Shown here: positions 35,287-44,217 of the stretch, piece after piece
How positions within the stretch are numbered: position 1 is the stretch's first letter
Layout of the letters: every line of letters begins with the position of its first letter
NCBI GenBank assembly: GCA_020073465.1
Contig: JAIQFC010000001.1
Location: 124,001 to 188,000 of the forward strand
Length of the DNA stretch: 64,000 bases
Direction: 5' to 3'
DNA from: Terriglobia bacterium
GTDB taxonomy: Bacteria; Acidobacteriota; Terriglobia; Terriglobales; Acidobacteriaceae
Program-made: the position numbers and the translations under genes
Notes under the pieces: model-generated
Database searches by the model: none
Told to the model about the DNA's origin: nothing
Seen by the model: only the letters and a program-made list of their open reading frames with translations

Positions 35287-35847
35287 ATGCGTTATTTCAT
35301 AAGAGTCGTGGTCTGTCTTCTTGGCGCTTTCCTCTGGTGCGGTCCGGCTAGTGCGATGCCTGCTCCTGCCGGTTCTCGAAACTCGGTGGTGATTGTGTTC
35401 AAAGACGGTCACAAGCAGAGTCTCGACCTGGCCGATGTGGTCCGAATCGACTTTAAGGCTCCGGGAACGATCGTATTCAAGGACGGACATCAGCAGAGTA
35501 TTTCCGGTGCAGACATTGTGCGGATCGAATTCGTGTCCTCTGCAAGTGTTCCGCCCATCGGGCGCAATCACTTCGTAGGCAGGTGGGAAGTCGGCGAGGG
35601 CAACGGCAGAGATTTCTTCATTACCCTCGATCCGAATGGCGAAGCAAAGAAGTCGATTGGCGCGAGCCACGGGACCTGGGCGTTCGTCGATGGCGAGGCT
35701 CGCATCAGCTGGGATGATGGCTGGCACGATGCGATTCGCAAGGTCGGCAGCAAGCACGAGAAATTTGCTTTTGAGCCGGGCAAATCTTTTTCGGATACGC
35801 CCGCCAACGTCACCAACGCCAGGAATACCGAGCCCCGCCCTATTTAA
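35287..35847 (+). CDS. Small secreted protein with duplicated FKDGH motif
   Basis: 186 residues with a signal peptide (FIRVVVCLLGAFLWCGPASA). Two tandem units follow: VIVFKDGHKQSLDLADVVRI and TIVFKDGHQQSISGADIVRI, each ending in a short beta strand. The C-terminal half (HFVGRWEVGEGNGRDFFITL, GTWAFVDGEARISWDDGWHD) looks like a lipocalin-type sandwich. I have seen this FKDGH repeat only in acidobacterial hypothetical proteins, from memory. AAGGAG lies nine bases before the ATG. It sits between the selenoprotein and selB, with unknown relation. Confidence 0.65.
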   Translation: MRYFIRVVVCLLGAFLWCGPASAMPAPAGSRNSVVIVFKDGHKQSLDLADVVRIDFKAPGTIVFKDGHQQSISGADIVRIEFVSSASVPPIGRNHFVGRWEVGEGNGRDFFITLDPNGEAKKSIGASHGTWAFVDGEARISWDDGWHDAIRKVGSKHEKFAFEPGKSFSDTPANVTNARNTEPRPI

Positions 35848-36030
35848 CTCGGTCTATCTTTGCGAGTCCGAACCCGGTGTCGTCAGATCTCTGGATCTTG
35901 CGCCAGAACGCACGGAACCTGCGTGATGTTTGACTCCTTCTGCTCCCGGGGCGTTCCGGCGCATTAAGCACGAGCAGGCGCGTCTCGCCGAGGTCCATAG
36001 CCATGCCCTCTCAGGTAACATGCCAACCAG

Positions 36031-37971
36031 ATGAAATCGATCATCATAGGAACCGCGGGGCACATTGACCACGGCAAGACGGCGCTGGTGAAGGCGCTCA
36101 CCGGAATTGACGCTGACCGCCTTGAGGAAGAGAAGCGGCGGGGAATCACGATCGACCTCGGATTCGCGCACATGGAGTTGCCGGCGGCAAATGGGGAGAT
36201 GCTGCGGCTGGGCTTCGTGGATGTGCCGGGGCATGAACGCTTTGTGCGCAACATGCTGGCCGGAGTGGGTGGCATCGACCTGGCGCTGCTGGTAATTGCC
36301 GCGGATGAGTCGATCAAGCCACAAACGCGAGAGCACTTCGACATCCTGCAGCTTCTGGGCGTGAAGCGTGGAATTACGGTGCTGACCAAGTCGGATGCTG
36401 TCGACGCGGAGACGCTCGATGTCGTGCGGCTCGAAGTAGAAGAGTTTCTGCGAGGGACGTTCCTGGAAAGCCCAAGGTCTCCGATTGTCGCGGTAAGTTC
36501 GCTGACGGGCGCAGGGATTGACGAGCTGAAGGGTGTCCTGGTGGCCGCCGCGGAGACGGTCGAGGCGCGGGATTCCCGAGCCCTTGCCCGGCTGCCCATT
36601 GATCGAGTCTTCACAATGAAGGGATTCGGTACGGTTGTGACCGGAACGCTGGTCACGGGGACGATTCGACGCGATGAAGAGTTGGAAGTGTTTCCAACCG
36701 GGAGGCGGGTTCGCGTCCGCGGAGTGCAAGTGCATGGCATGGCCGCGGACGCCGCGATCGCTGGACAACGCACAGCCGTGAACCTCGCGGGTGTGAGCAC
36801 GGAAGAGCTGTTACGGGGGATGACACTGGCGCCTCCGGCAGCCTTCGAGACGACGCGGCGGCTGGATGTGCAGCTGCAACTGCTGCCGTCAGCGCCGCAT
36901 CTGTTGAAAGAGCGCGCACGAGTGCATTTTCACTCGTACACCATGGAGACAGTGGCGGAAATTGTGTTCCAGGAAAAAAAAGATCCGCCTCCCGCCGCCG
37001 AGAACGCAAACGTGGGGCAGTCAGGCCTTCTCCCCGGCCAGCAAGCCTTTGCACGGCTGAAGCTGCCGCAGGCAGCTCTGCTGTTGCCAGGAGATAGGTT
37101 CATTCTCCGGCAGTTCTCTCCTGTGGTGACCATCGGAGGCGGGGTCGTGCTGGATGCGGCGCCTCTTGCGCGCAGGCCGGCACACGCAGACTCCCTGAAG
37201 ATTCTTGCCGGCGGCAACGTTGAAGCAATTCTGACGGCGAGGATCGCGCGGCGGCAGCAGGAGGGGATTTCAGTGTCGCGACTCGTTGCTGAGACGGGCT
37301 GGGCGAAGAACGCTGTTGAAGCTGCCTTGAAGCAGGCACTGGCGCAAAAGGTGGTCCTGAGAATTGGCGACTTGCTTCTGCACGCCCCAGTTGTAGAAGA
37401 GCTGAAGCAGCGCGTTGTGAGTACGATTGCGGCGTTTCACAAGGGTAGTCCGCTGGTGGCTGGGATCAACAAAGAGGAGCTACGGGCGCAGGCGGAGGTG
37501 TCCACGGAAGTGTTTGACGCAATTGCGGGTGTGCTGGCCGGCGAGAAGAAGATTGAGGTCTTTGGGGAACTAGTAAGGCTCCCCGGCCACGGTGTGGTGA
37601 TGAAGGATGAGGAAGCCGAGTCGAAGAAGAAGATCGAAGAAGCCTTTGCCATGGCGGGACTACGCGTCCCGGCGCTGCACGAGGTGATAGCGGGATTGAA
37701 GGTCGACAAGGCCCGCGCGCAGAAGATCGTGACTTTGTTGTTGCGAGACAAGGTGCTGATCAAGGTCTCTGAGGAACTGGTCTTTCATCGCACCGCATTG
37801 GAGGAGCTACGACGACAAATGGCGGCTTACAAAGCGAAGTCCACGAAAATTGATGTGGGAAAGTTCAAAGAGCTGACGGGCGTAAGCCGCAAGTATGCCA
37901 TTCCGTTGTTGGAGTACCTGGATCGCGAACGGGTGACCAAACGAGTGGGCGATGCACGGGAGATTCTTTAA
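36031..37971 (+). CDS. selB: Selenocysteine-specific elongation factor
   Basis: 646 residues, full length. SelB delivers Sec-tRNA(Sec) to ribosomes paused at UGA near a SECIS hairpin. The GTPase domain has G1 [11 protein letters not shown] (residues 7-17), [25 protein letters not shown] and TKSD. EF-Tu-like domains 2 and 3 follow ([18 protein letters not shown]). The last 250 residues contain the winged-helix repeats that bind SECIS RNA, ending [20 protein letters not shown]. This separates it from EF-Tu. selA, selD and selC are not seen in the window. The 183-base spacer upstream holds no recognisable tRNA. Confidence 0.95.
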   Translation: MKSIIIGTAGHIDHGKTALVKALTGIDADRLEEEKRRGITIDLGFAHMELPAANGEMLRLGFVDVPGHERFVRNMLAGVGGIDLALLVIAADESIKPQTREHFDILQLLGVKRGITVLTKSDAVDAETLDVVRLEVEEFLRGTFLESPRSPIVAVSSLTGAGIDELKGVLVAAAETVEARDSRALARLPIDRVFTMKGFGTVVTGTLVTGTIRRDEELEVFPTGRRVRVRGVQVHGMAADAAIAGQRTAVNLAGVSTEELLRGMTLAPPAAFETTRRLDVQLQLLPSAPHLLKERARVHFHSYTMETVAEIVFQEKKDPPPAAENANVGQSGLLPGQQAFARLKLPQAALLLPGDRFILRQFSPVVTIGGGVVLDAAPLARRPAHADSLKILAGGNVEAILTARIARRQQEGISVSRLVAETGWAKNAVEAALKQALAQKVVLRIGDLLLHAPVVEELKQRVVSTIAAFHKGSPLVAGINKEELRAQAEVSTEVFDAIAGVLAGEKKIEVFGELVRLPGHGVVMKDEEAESKKKIEEAFAMAGLRVPALHEVIAGLKVDKARAQKIVTLLLRDKVLIKVSEELVFHRTALEELRRQMAAYKAKSTKIDVGKFKELTGVSRKYAIPLLEYLDRERVTKRVGDAREIL

Positions 37972-38130
37972 GAATTGGGTAATTGGCCATCGCGTAATTG
38001 TGCAATCGAAAGCCAATCCAACTCTTGACCACGGCGGACACTGAGGACACGGAGCAAACCTGGATGCCGCAGAGTCCGTAGCGAAGAATTCAACTACCCA
38101 ATTACACGATTTCCCAATTACTCAATTCTC
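37971..38130 (+). repeat. Quasi-palindrome after selB, TAATTGGG units
   Basis: The left arm (37971-38004) AGAATTGGGTAATTGG continues with ATCGCGTAATTG. The right arm (38094-38128) is its reverse complement, with about six mismatches in 32 bases. The loop holds a degenerate copy of the CACGGAGGACACGGAG unit (about 38025-38056), related to the element at 1824. Confidence 0.8.
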
Positions 38131-38310
38131 CTAGATTTTCTCTTCCGGAAATTCCAACTCCAGTCTGAACGCATCGGTGAATCGGTTGGTCATGTTGGCT
38201 AGTCCTGTAAGGATGTGAATGTCGACGATCCCCGGCTCTGGGAAATGCCTTCTCAGCGGTACGAAGCTTAAAAAACTCTTAAACATCCCCGGCTGGCGCG
38301 CGAGTGCCAT
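38131..38310 (-). pseudogene. Carboxymuconolactone decarboxylase-family remnant
   Basis: A 59-codon frame from ATG 38310 reads MALARQPGMFKSFLSFVPL, then RRHFPEPGIVDIHILTGLAN and MTNRFTDAFRLELEFPEEKI to a stop. The second half matches the C-terminus of CMD/AhpD-type proteins as I know them. The first part resembles the N-terminal helix, but the middle with the catalytic CxxC is missing, and an in-frame TAG precedes the ATG. It is best read as a gene with an internal deletion. The rest of the spacer (38311-38538) shows no gene. Confidence 0.6.
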
Positions 38311-38538
38311 CTAGGCGTTACCCGGCTTGCCGCGGAGAGTCTTCTCGAGACTTCCTTTACTTCGGCGGGGGCGGACGCTGGGGTGATCAGGCTAAGGCGC
38401 GCCATCGAATTCTCCAGGATTGGGAGTTGAACCTGCACATTCATCATCGCAGATCAGCTGCTGTTGTGCAGAGGAGAGGTAATGCGCACTCAAGAACAAA
38501 CATCGCTTGCCGATAGTACCGAGTAAGGAAGCCCTGCA

Positions 38539-38979
38539 ATGAGAACATTGATTCTGGCTGTGCTGTTGGTTTGCGCGGGAACATCGGCAAGCTACGCACA
38601 AGTGACCGTAGATTCCCATGTCGGATCCAAGATCATTGCTTTGGAGAATCTGTGGAGCCAGGCTTCCACGATCAAGGATCTGAAGTCGCTGGATACGATT
38701 CTCGACGACGCCTTCGTCTACGTCGACCCTGACGGCAGGTTGATGACAAAGGCAGAAGTGTTAGCGGACGTGAAGGCATCTCCCGCACAGCAGGTCGTAA
38801 CGGAATCGATGGTGGTGCATCTGCACGGGGACGCTGCCATTGTTACCGGCACTTACCGGATGAAGGGCGTGGAACGCGGGAAGTCCGTTGTACGGCGTGG
38901 CCGCTTCGTAGATACCTGGCTTTACAGAAACGGGCTGTGGATCTCGATTGCAAGCCTGGGGACGCCGACCGAGGACTGA
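38539..38979 (+). CDS. Secreted DUF4440/NTF2-like protein, paralogue 1
   Basis: 146 residues with signal peptide MRTLILAVLLVCAGTSASYA. The mature part is a cone-shaped NTF2-like fold of the DUF4440 type: IIALENLWSQASTIKDLKSL, FVYVDPDGRLMTKAEVLADV and RGRFVDTWLYRNGLWISIAS. The family covers SnoaL-like isomerases and binding proteins; no catalytic residue can be assigned. It is the first of three related genes within 2.2 kb (next at 39035 and 40288). Confidence 0.8.
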   Translation: MRTLILAVLLVCAGTSASYAQVTVDSHVGSKIIALENLWSQASTIKDLKSLDTILDDAFVYVDPDGRLMTKAEVLADVKASPAQQVVTESMVVHLHGDAAIVTGTYRMKGVERGKSVVRRGRFVDTWLYRNGLWISIASLGTPTED

Positions 38980-39034
38980 GAGCTGCATAGGTCTTTTCTC
39001 CTGCAGCCGATGTAATGGTATAGCGAGCTATCTT

Positions 39035-39478
39035 ATGAAAATGACGGGTGTGCTGTTGGTCCTGGTCTGTGCGACCTCACTCTCGGTTCCTGGACAAGAG
39101 GGCGCCGAGGGAAGCGCCACTTCGGCAATTCGTGCCTTGGAACGCGAATGGAGTGAGGGACAGTCGCGCAACGACACCCGTGCGTTGGACCTGATGTTCG
39201 ATAACGCCCTGGTGTACATCGAATACGGCAAGTTAGTGACAAAGGGAGAATACCTGTCAAGAATCAAGTCGGTGGACACGCACCTCAATCAGATCGTGAT
39301 GGAACCCATGACGGTGCGCACGTTTGGAACTACCGCCGTCGTAGTCGGGACCTATCGTGAAAAGGACCTGAAAGCCGGGAAGCACTTGCTGAAGCGATGG
39401 CGCTTTATTGATACCTGGGTGTACAAAAACGGACGTTGGATGTTGGTTTCGGCGGGGGCAGCGCCCCTCTCGAGGTAA
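39035..39478 (+). CDS. Secreted DUF4440/NTF2-like protein, paralogue 2
   Basis: 147 residues. Signal peptide MKMTGVLLVLVCATSLSVPG, then the same layout: AIRALEREWSEGQSRNDTRA, LVYIEYGKLVTKGEYLSRI and WRFIDTWVYKNGRWMLVSAG. Its similarity to paralogues 1 and 3 is strongest in the C-terminal RFxDTWxxxxGxW block. The start ATG has only a weak ribosome site. Function unknown. Confidence 0.78.
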   Translation: MKMTGVLLVLVCATSLSVPGQEGAEGSATSAIRALEREWSEGQSRNDTRALDLMFDNALVYIEYGKLVTKGEYLSRIKSVDTHLNQIVMEPMTVRTFGTTAVVVGTYREKDLKAGKHLLKRWRFIDTWVYKNGRWMLVSAGAAPLSR

Positions 39479-39724
39479 GTGGAAGGCCCTCCACCCCGTA
39501 TTACTTGCACGCTCGCCCTTCATCTGAATCAGTCTCCGCTCTCATTCTCAGTGCTTCCTGAGCCGTTGGGTCCGCGCTGCCCGGTACCTCGGCCCTGGCC
39601 TCTGCAGGTACGGCGCCCGGAACGTGCGCAGAGGAGTTGATGACTGTTTTTCTGTATGCTGTATCCCTGTTTCCACCTGTCGAGCAGAAGTGAAGATCAA
39701 CAGCTGAGGAGTTCTACAACTGCA

Positions 39725-40204
39725 ATGCTCTCGATTCGTCCTGCAACCACTGATGACGCGGGCCTGCCTCGCACTCTGATCCGCGAACTGGCGGAATTCG
39801 AGCACGAGTTGGACCTCGTGGAAAGTCAGGAAAAAGATCTGGTGCGGGATGGGTTCGGAGCGAATCCGAAATTCCGCGCGCTGATCGCCGAGTGGGCGGG
39901 ACAAGCGGCTGGATATGCTCTCGTCTTCGATTACTATTCGACTTGGGCCGGGCCGGGACTGTTTCTGGAAGACCTGTTTGTGCGCGAGCGGTTTCGCGGG
40001 CGGGGCATCGGGAAAGCGTTGTTGGCGGCGGTGGCGCGGATTGCGGTGCAGGAGAATCGTTACGGCGTTCATTGGGAAGTGCTCGACTGGAATGAGAAGG
40101 CGATTGAAATGTACAAGTCGCTGGGCGCGCGCTTTCGCGATCAATGGCGCCCGGTTTTGCTGACGGACGAGGCGCTGCGGCGCCTGGCGGGGAAGATTTC
40201 GTGA
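39725..40204 (+). CDS. GNAT-family N-acetyltransferase, diamine acetyltransferase-like
   Basis: 159 residues. It opens LSIRPATTDDAGLPRTLIRE. FLEDLFVRERFRGRGIGKAL at about 82-101 is the acetyl-CoA loop, and WEVLDWNEKAIEMYKSLGA is the motif typical of the SAT1-like (spermidine/thialysine acetyltransferase) group. Polyamine or amino acid acetylation is possible but unproven. It sits inside the run of DUF4440 genes. I chose ATG 39725 because the homology begins there. Confidence 0.82.
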   Translation: MLSIRPATTDDAGLPRTLIRELAEFEHELDLVESQEKDLVRDGFGANPKFRALIAEWAGQAAGYALVFDYYSTWAGPGLFLEDLFVRERFRGRGIGKALLAAVARIAVQENRYGVHWEVLDWNEKAIEMYKSLGARFRDQWRPVLLTDEALRRLAGKIS

Positions 40205-40287
40205 GGCTATTCGGTTCTGCTGGCCTCACAGGGAACCTGCGGCAAATTACGCGAACTGGCGATACACTGCGTGCGGAGGTTTGTACC

Positions 40288-40746
40288 ATGAAACTCGCCG
40301 GCCTGTTGATAGTGGCGACTTGCGCGACGGGACTGCTCGTATCGGCTCAAGAGGGGAGCGAATCGAGCACAAAGTCGAAGATCGTTGCGCTGGAGCAAGC
40401 ATGGAACCAGGCGTACAAGTCCGCCGACACGAAGGCCCTGGATGGTCTTCTCGACAATGCCGTTGTGCTGGTGAACGACGACGGGACCGTCCAGACCAAA
40501 GCGGAGTTTCTAGCCAGCGTGAAGTCCGCGGGTTCTCAATCCGGGTCGCAGGAGCAGCAGGTCGTGCCGGAATCGATGACGGTACGAGTCTTCGGAAACA
40601 CTGCGATTGCCAGCGGTGTGTTCCGGGCCAAGGGAGTTGAAAACGGAAAGGCCTACACTCGGCGCGAGCGATTTATCGATACCTGGGTCCTCAAGGACGG
40701 CCGGTGGATATGCGTGGCTACGGATGCAACGCCGATTCTGCACTGA
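40288..40746 (+). CDS. Secreted DUF4440/NTF2-like protein, paralogue 3
   Basis: 152 residues with signal peptide MKLAGLLIVATCATGLLVSA. Core blocks are KIVALEQAWNQAYKSADTKA, LDNAVVLVNDDGTVQTKAEF and RERFIDTWVLKDGRWICVAT. GGAGG eight bases before the ATG is the best ribosome site among the three paralogues. It ends 47 bases before trmFO, so cotranscription is possible. Function unknown. Confidence 0.8.
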   Translation: MKLAGLLIVATCATGLLVSAQEGSESSTKSKIVALEQAWNQAYKSADTKALDGLLDNAVVLVNDDGTVQTKAEFLASVKSAGSQSGSQEQQVVPESMTVRVFGNTAIASGVFRAKGVENGKAYTRRERFIDTWVLKDGRWICVATDATPILH

Positions 40747-40793
40747 CGTTGGAATCGAGTGGCAGAGAGTTCGCAAGCGACGTCTCCTAAGAA

Positions 40794-42176
40794 ATGAAAA
40801 ATGTTGTCAGAGTCATTGGGGCAGGCCTTGCCGGAAGCGAGGCGGCGTGGCAGTGTGCCCGGCGCGGTGTCGAAGTTGAGTTGTTTGAGATGCGCCCGGT
40901 GCGGTCAACGCCTGCGCACCAGACGGCGGATTTCGCCGAGTTGGTGTGCTCGAATTCGCTGAAGTCCAACAGCGAGAATACGGCTCCGTGGCTGCTGAAG
41001 GAGGAGATGCGGCGGGCAGGGTCCCTGCTACTGGAGGTTGCGCGGGCGTGTGCGGTTCCCGCAGGGCATGCGCTGGCGGTGGATCGGGTGACGTTTGCGG
41101 CTCGGGTGACCGAGGCGATTGCGCATGAAAGTCGCATTACGGTACGGCGCGAGGAGGTTACATCCGTCGAGGAGGCCGGCGAGCAGATCACCATCATAGC
41201 GACCGGACCGCTGACGTCCGAAGCACTGGCTGGGGAGATTGGGCGGCTCAGCGAGCCGGGAGAACAGTCAAAATCTGAGGGGGCGGGGAAGCCCGCCCTG
41301 CACAACCCGCACTTGTATTTCTATGATTCGATCAGTCCCATCGTCGAGGCGGACTCGATCGACATGGCGCGCGTGTACATGGCGGCGCGTTATGACAAGG
41401 GGTCGGCGGACTACATCAACTGCCCGATGGGCGAGGAAGAGTACGCGCGTTTTTATGATGCACTGCTCGCTGCACAATCGGTTGAGGAGCGTGATTGGGA
41501 GAAGCTGAACTACTTTGAGGGCTGCCTGCCGATTGAGGAGATTGCGCGCCGGGGACGCGACACACTGCGTTTTGGGCCGATGAAGCCGGTGGGCCTGAAG
41601 GATCCGCGCACGGGGAAGATGCCGTATGCAGTGGTGCAGTTGCGGCAGGAGAATCTGCGGGCGGATTCCTACAACCTGGTGGGCTTTCAGAATCATTTGA
41701 AATTTGGCGAGCAGGCGCGAGTGCTGCGGATGATTCCGGGGCTGGAGAACGCGCGGTTCTTGCGCTACGGGCAGATTCATCGGAATACGTACATCAATGC
41801 GCCGACCTTGCTGCGGGAGACCTTGCAGATGAAGGCGCACCCGAAAGTTCTCTTCGCGGGGCAGATTTGCGGGGTGGAAGGATACGTGGAATCGATTGCG
41901 ACCGGGCTGATGGCAGGATTGAATGCGGCCGCGATGGCTTCTGGAGTTGTGCCGCTCGCTCCTCCGCGAGCTTCGGCGTTTGGGTCGCTGGCGCACTACG
42001 TCACGCACGCTGATCCCAGGAATTTCCAGCCGGCGAATATTACGTTTGATCTATTACCGGTGCTGGTTAGGAAGATTCGCGACCGGAAGGAGCGGCATCG
42101 CATGCAGTGCGAGCTGGCGCTGAAGGAATTTGATGGATGGATCGAGAACGCCGGGATGCCGGCAGTGAGAGGTTGA
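40794..42176 (+). CDS. trmFO: Methylenetetrahydrofolate-tRNA-(uracil-5)-methyltransferase
   Basis: 460 residues. TrmFO makes 5-methyluridine at tRNA position 54 using methylene-THF and FAD. The FAD motif VRVIGAGLAGSEAAWQCARR is at 4-23, and FAELVCSNSLKSN and HRNTYINAPTLL are TrmFO hallmarks. Residues of about 159-171 (SEGAGKPALH) are an extra segment encoded by a perfect palindrome (41281-41298), between IGRLSEPGE and the conserved YFYDSISPIVEADSI. The rest of the protein looks intact. Confidence 0.93.
   Translation: MKNVVRVIGAGLAGSEAAWQCARRGVEVELFEMRPVRSTPAHQTADFAELVCSNSLKSNSENTAPWLLKEEMRRAGSLLLEVARACAVPAGHALAVDRVTFAARVTEAIAHESRITVRREEVTSVEEAGEQITIIATGPLTSEALAGEIGRLSEPGEQSKSEGAGKPALHNPHLYFYDSISPIVEADSIDMARVYMAARYDKGSADYINCPMGEEEYARFYDALLAAQSVEERDWEKLNYFEGCLPIEEIARRGRDTLRFGPMKPVGLKDPRTGKMPYAVVQLRQENLRADSYNLVGFQNHLKFGEQARVLRMIPGLENARFLRYGQIHRNTYINAPTLLRETLQMKAHPKVLFAGQICGVEGYVESIATGLMAGLNAAAMASGVVPLAPPRASAFGSLAHYVTHADPRNFQPANITFDLLPVLVRKIRDRKERHRMQCELALKEFDGWIENAGMPAVRG
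41281..41298 (+). repeat. In-frame palindrome inside trmFO
   Basis: GGGCGGG / CCCGCCC around a GAAG loop, located in a loop of the enzyme where extra residues occur. It is read as GAGKPA. Confidence 0.75.
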
Positions 42177-42218
42177 ATCGCGGAGGACGTGGAGCAAGGC
42201 CGCAGGGAGCACGGAGAA

Positions 42219-42713
42219 ATGGGGGCAGGGCAGGTCCAGATTCGTCGTGCTGCGGTCGACGATTGCGCTGCGATTGCTGACCTGCTGTATCGCTCTTTCG
42301 TCGAGTTCAAGCACCTTTACACCCATGGAGGGTTCGCGGCAACAACTCCTGCGGCCGTACAGGTCGGGACTCGCATGCAAGAAGGACCGGTTTGGGTAGC
42401 TTTGTCCCGAGGCGTGATGGTGGGGACGGTCGCGGCGGTGAAGAAGGGGGACTCGGTGTACATCAGAGGGATGGCGGTGTTGCCCGCGCAACGTGGGTTG
42501 GGGGCTGGGTCCAAGCTGCTGGAAGAGGTAGAAAACTGGGCCGCCGAGCAGGGCCTTACGCGGCTCTTTCTGAGTACGACGCCCTTTCTTGATTCGGCGA
42601 TCCGGCTCTACGAAAGGTCTGGTTTTCGGCGGACGGACGATGGGCCCCATGATTTATTCGGCACGCCGCTGTTTACGATGGAGAAGTTGACGAGAGCCCA
42701 GGTCCCGGGATAG
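42219..42713 (+). CDS. GNAT-family N-acetyltransferase
   Basis: 164 residues. IRRAAVDDCAAIADLLYRSF opens the fold. VYIRGMAVLPAQRGLGAGSK at about 87-106 is the acyl-CoA site, and LDSAIRLYERSGFRRTDDGP is the C-terminal block. Substrate unknown. The start ATG 42219 follows GGAG closely. The preceding 40 bases look like a degraded copy of the GGACACGGAG spacer repeat, so the in-frame GTG at 42189 is less likely. Confidence 0.78.
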   Translation: MGAGQVQIRRAAVDDCAAIADLLYRSFVEFKHLYTHGGFAATTPAAVQVGTRMQEGPVWVALSRGVMVGTVAAVKKGDSVYIRGMAVLPAQRGLGAGSKLLEEVENWAAEQGLTRLFLSTTPFLDSAIRLYERSGFRRTDDGPHDLFGTPLFTMEKLTRAQVPG

Positions 42714-42858
42714 CCGCCAATTCAAGCCCGCCGTGCCCCTTCCACGCCCCACGTTTCTGCAACAAAAAACCTTTCGGCCACGTATCTCACCTTAGCGGTG
42801 GACGGAGCCACAAAGGCTTACCTTCCTTTTCTGGCCCCGTCCAACCCTCTGGAAAGCG

Positions 42859-44118
42859 ATGTCTCTCGCGGATCTCATCGGCGACGTTCTCCGAACGCTC
42901 TGGGCCCACAAGCTACGGGCCTTTCTCACCATGTTCGGAATCGCCTGGGGGATTGTGTCGATTGTCCTGATGGTTGCGGCGGGGGAAGGGCTGCGCAAGG
43001 GGCAGCAGGAGCAGGCGCGGAATCTGGGCAAGGACGTGATGATTGTGTTTCACGGCCGCACCAGCTTGCAGGCCGGAGGCACGCACGCGGGGCGCGTGGT
43101 GCACTGGGAGGACGAGGACGTAGGAGTCGTGCAGGCAGAGTCGCCCGACTGCCAGTATGCAATTCCCGAGCTAGAGCAGGATACGGTGCGTGTGCACAGC
43201 AATTTCAACAATGCCGCATTCACCGTAACCGGGTCGTATCCGCAATTCGCCTACATTCGCAGTCTGGACGTCGGGCAGGGACGTTTCTATGACTGGGACG
43301 ATATGCGCGAAGCCAGGCGCGTGGCATTCCTGGGATCGGATGCGTCGAAACAGCTGTTTCCCGGAAGGAATCCCGTCGGCGACACGGTGTATTTGAACGA
43401 TTTTCCCTACACCGTGATTGGCGTGATGCAGAAGAAGAAACAGGACTCGAGTTACGACGGTTGGGACGTAAACAAAGTCTTTCTTCCGTTTGCCGCGATG
43501 CGGCGTGATTTTCCGGACAAGCCGCCGGGGACCTCCAGTACATTCGATCAGCTGCTGGTGACGCCGAAGTCCGTGGAGCAGCACGAAGCCTGCAAGCGCG
43601 AAGTACGCGTAGCGCTGGCGCGCATGCATCGTTACGATCCCAACGACAAGGAAGCGTGTCCGATCTGGGATACGGTGCAGGAAGCGCAGGCGTTCAAGAC
43701 TATGACCGATGGGATGAAGTATTTCCTGGGCGCGGTGGGTATTGTGACGCTGCTGCTGGGTGGGATCGGGGTCATGAACGTGATGCTGGTGGCGGTGCGT
43801 GAGCGGACGCGGGAAATCGGCGTCCGCAAGGCAATTGGGGCGCCCGCGAAAACGATTCTGCGGCAGTTTTTTTTCGAAGCGTTGATCATTGCCTCCATCA
43901 GCGGAGGAGTTGGGCTGGGTGTAGCGTTCGGCTTTTGCGCGCTGGTGAATCTGCTTCCCATGCCCGACTTCTTTGCGGGGCTGATCGCAGACTGGACCTC
44001 GGGATTGGTCGCTACGGGATTGCTGGGAACGATTGCGGTCGCAGCGGCCCTGGTTCCGGCGAGGAGGGCGGCGTCGATCGATCCCATTGAGGCGCTGCGA
44101 TATGAGGCGGGGGGATAA
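42859..44118 (+). CDS. MacB/FtsX-type ABC transporter permease A
   Basis: 419 residues. One N-terminal helix (LRAFLTMFGIAWGIVSIVLM), a large periplasmic MacB core domain, and three C-terminal helices with YFLGAVGIVTLLLGGIGVMN and VRERTREIGVRKAIGAPAK. It ends VPARRAASIDPIEALRYE. This type VII ABC architecture works as a mechanotransmitter or exporter with a cytoplasmic ATPase. No ATPase gene is nearby. It is followed by a second permease after a repeat-filled 99-base gap. Confidence 0.9.
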   Translation: MSLADLIGDVLRTLWAHKLRAFLTMFGIAWGIVSIVLMVAAGEGLRKGQQEQARNLGKDVMIVFHGRTSLQAGGTHAGRVVHWEDEDVGVVQAESPDCQYAIPELEQDTVRVHSNFNNAAFTVTGSYPQFAYIRSLDVGQGRFYDWDDMREARRVAFLGSDASKQLFPGRNPVGDTVYLNDFPYTVIGVMQKKKQDSSYDGWDVNKVFLPFAAMRRDFPDKPPGTSSTFDQLLVTPKSVEQHEACKREVRVALARMHRYDPNDKEACPIWDTVQEAQAFKTMTDGMKYFLGAVGIVTLLLGGIGVMNVMLVAVRERTREIGVRKAIGAPAKTILRQFFFEALIIASISGGVGLGVAFGFCALVNLLPMPDFFAGLIADWTSGLVATGLLGTIAVAAALVPARRAASIDPIEALRYEAGG

Positions 44119-44125
44119 AGGCGTT

Positions 44126-44204
44126 TAACCACGAAGGACACGAAGTCACACGAAGGTTCCCGAGCAAGCCTTACTTCGTGTATCTTCGCGCCCTTTGTGG
44201 TTCA
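44126..44204 (+). repeat. Quasi-palindrome between the two permeases, CACGAAGG units
   Basis: Left arm 44126-44157 (AACCACGAAGGACACGAAGT and on) and right arm 44171-44202 (CTTCGTGTATCTTCGCGCCC and on) are imperfect complements with a 13-base loop. The right arm ends 16 bases before the next start codon, so it could fold over the initiation region. Confidence 0.85.
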
Positions 44205-44217
44205 GAGATTGCACTCG

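Noticed and set aside
35848-36030. Possible selC (tRNA-Sec) between the FKDGH protein and selB
   Set aside because: A GGGTTCGGACTC-like string is present on the minus strand, but no eight-pair acceptor stem, long variable arm or TCA anticodon arm can be formed by eye.
37971-38130. CRISPR-like repeat array after selB
   Set aside because: There are only two inverted arms with internal microrepeats; no direct repeats with regular spacers and no cas genes.
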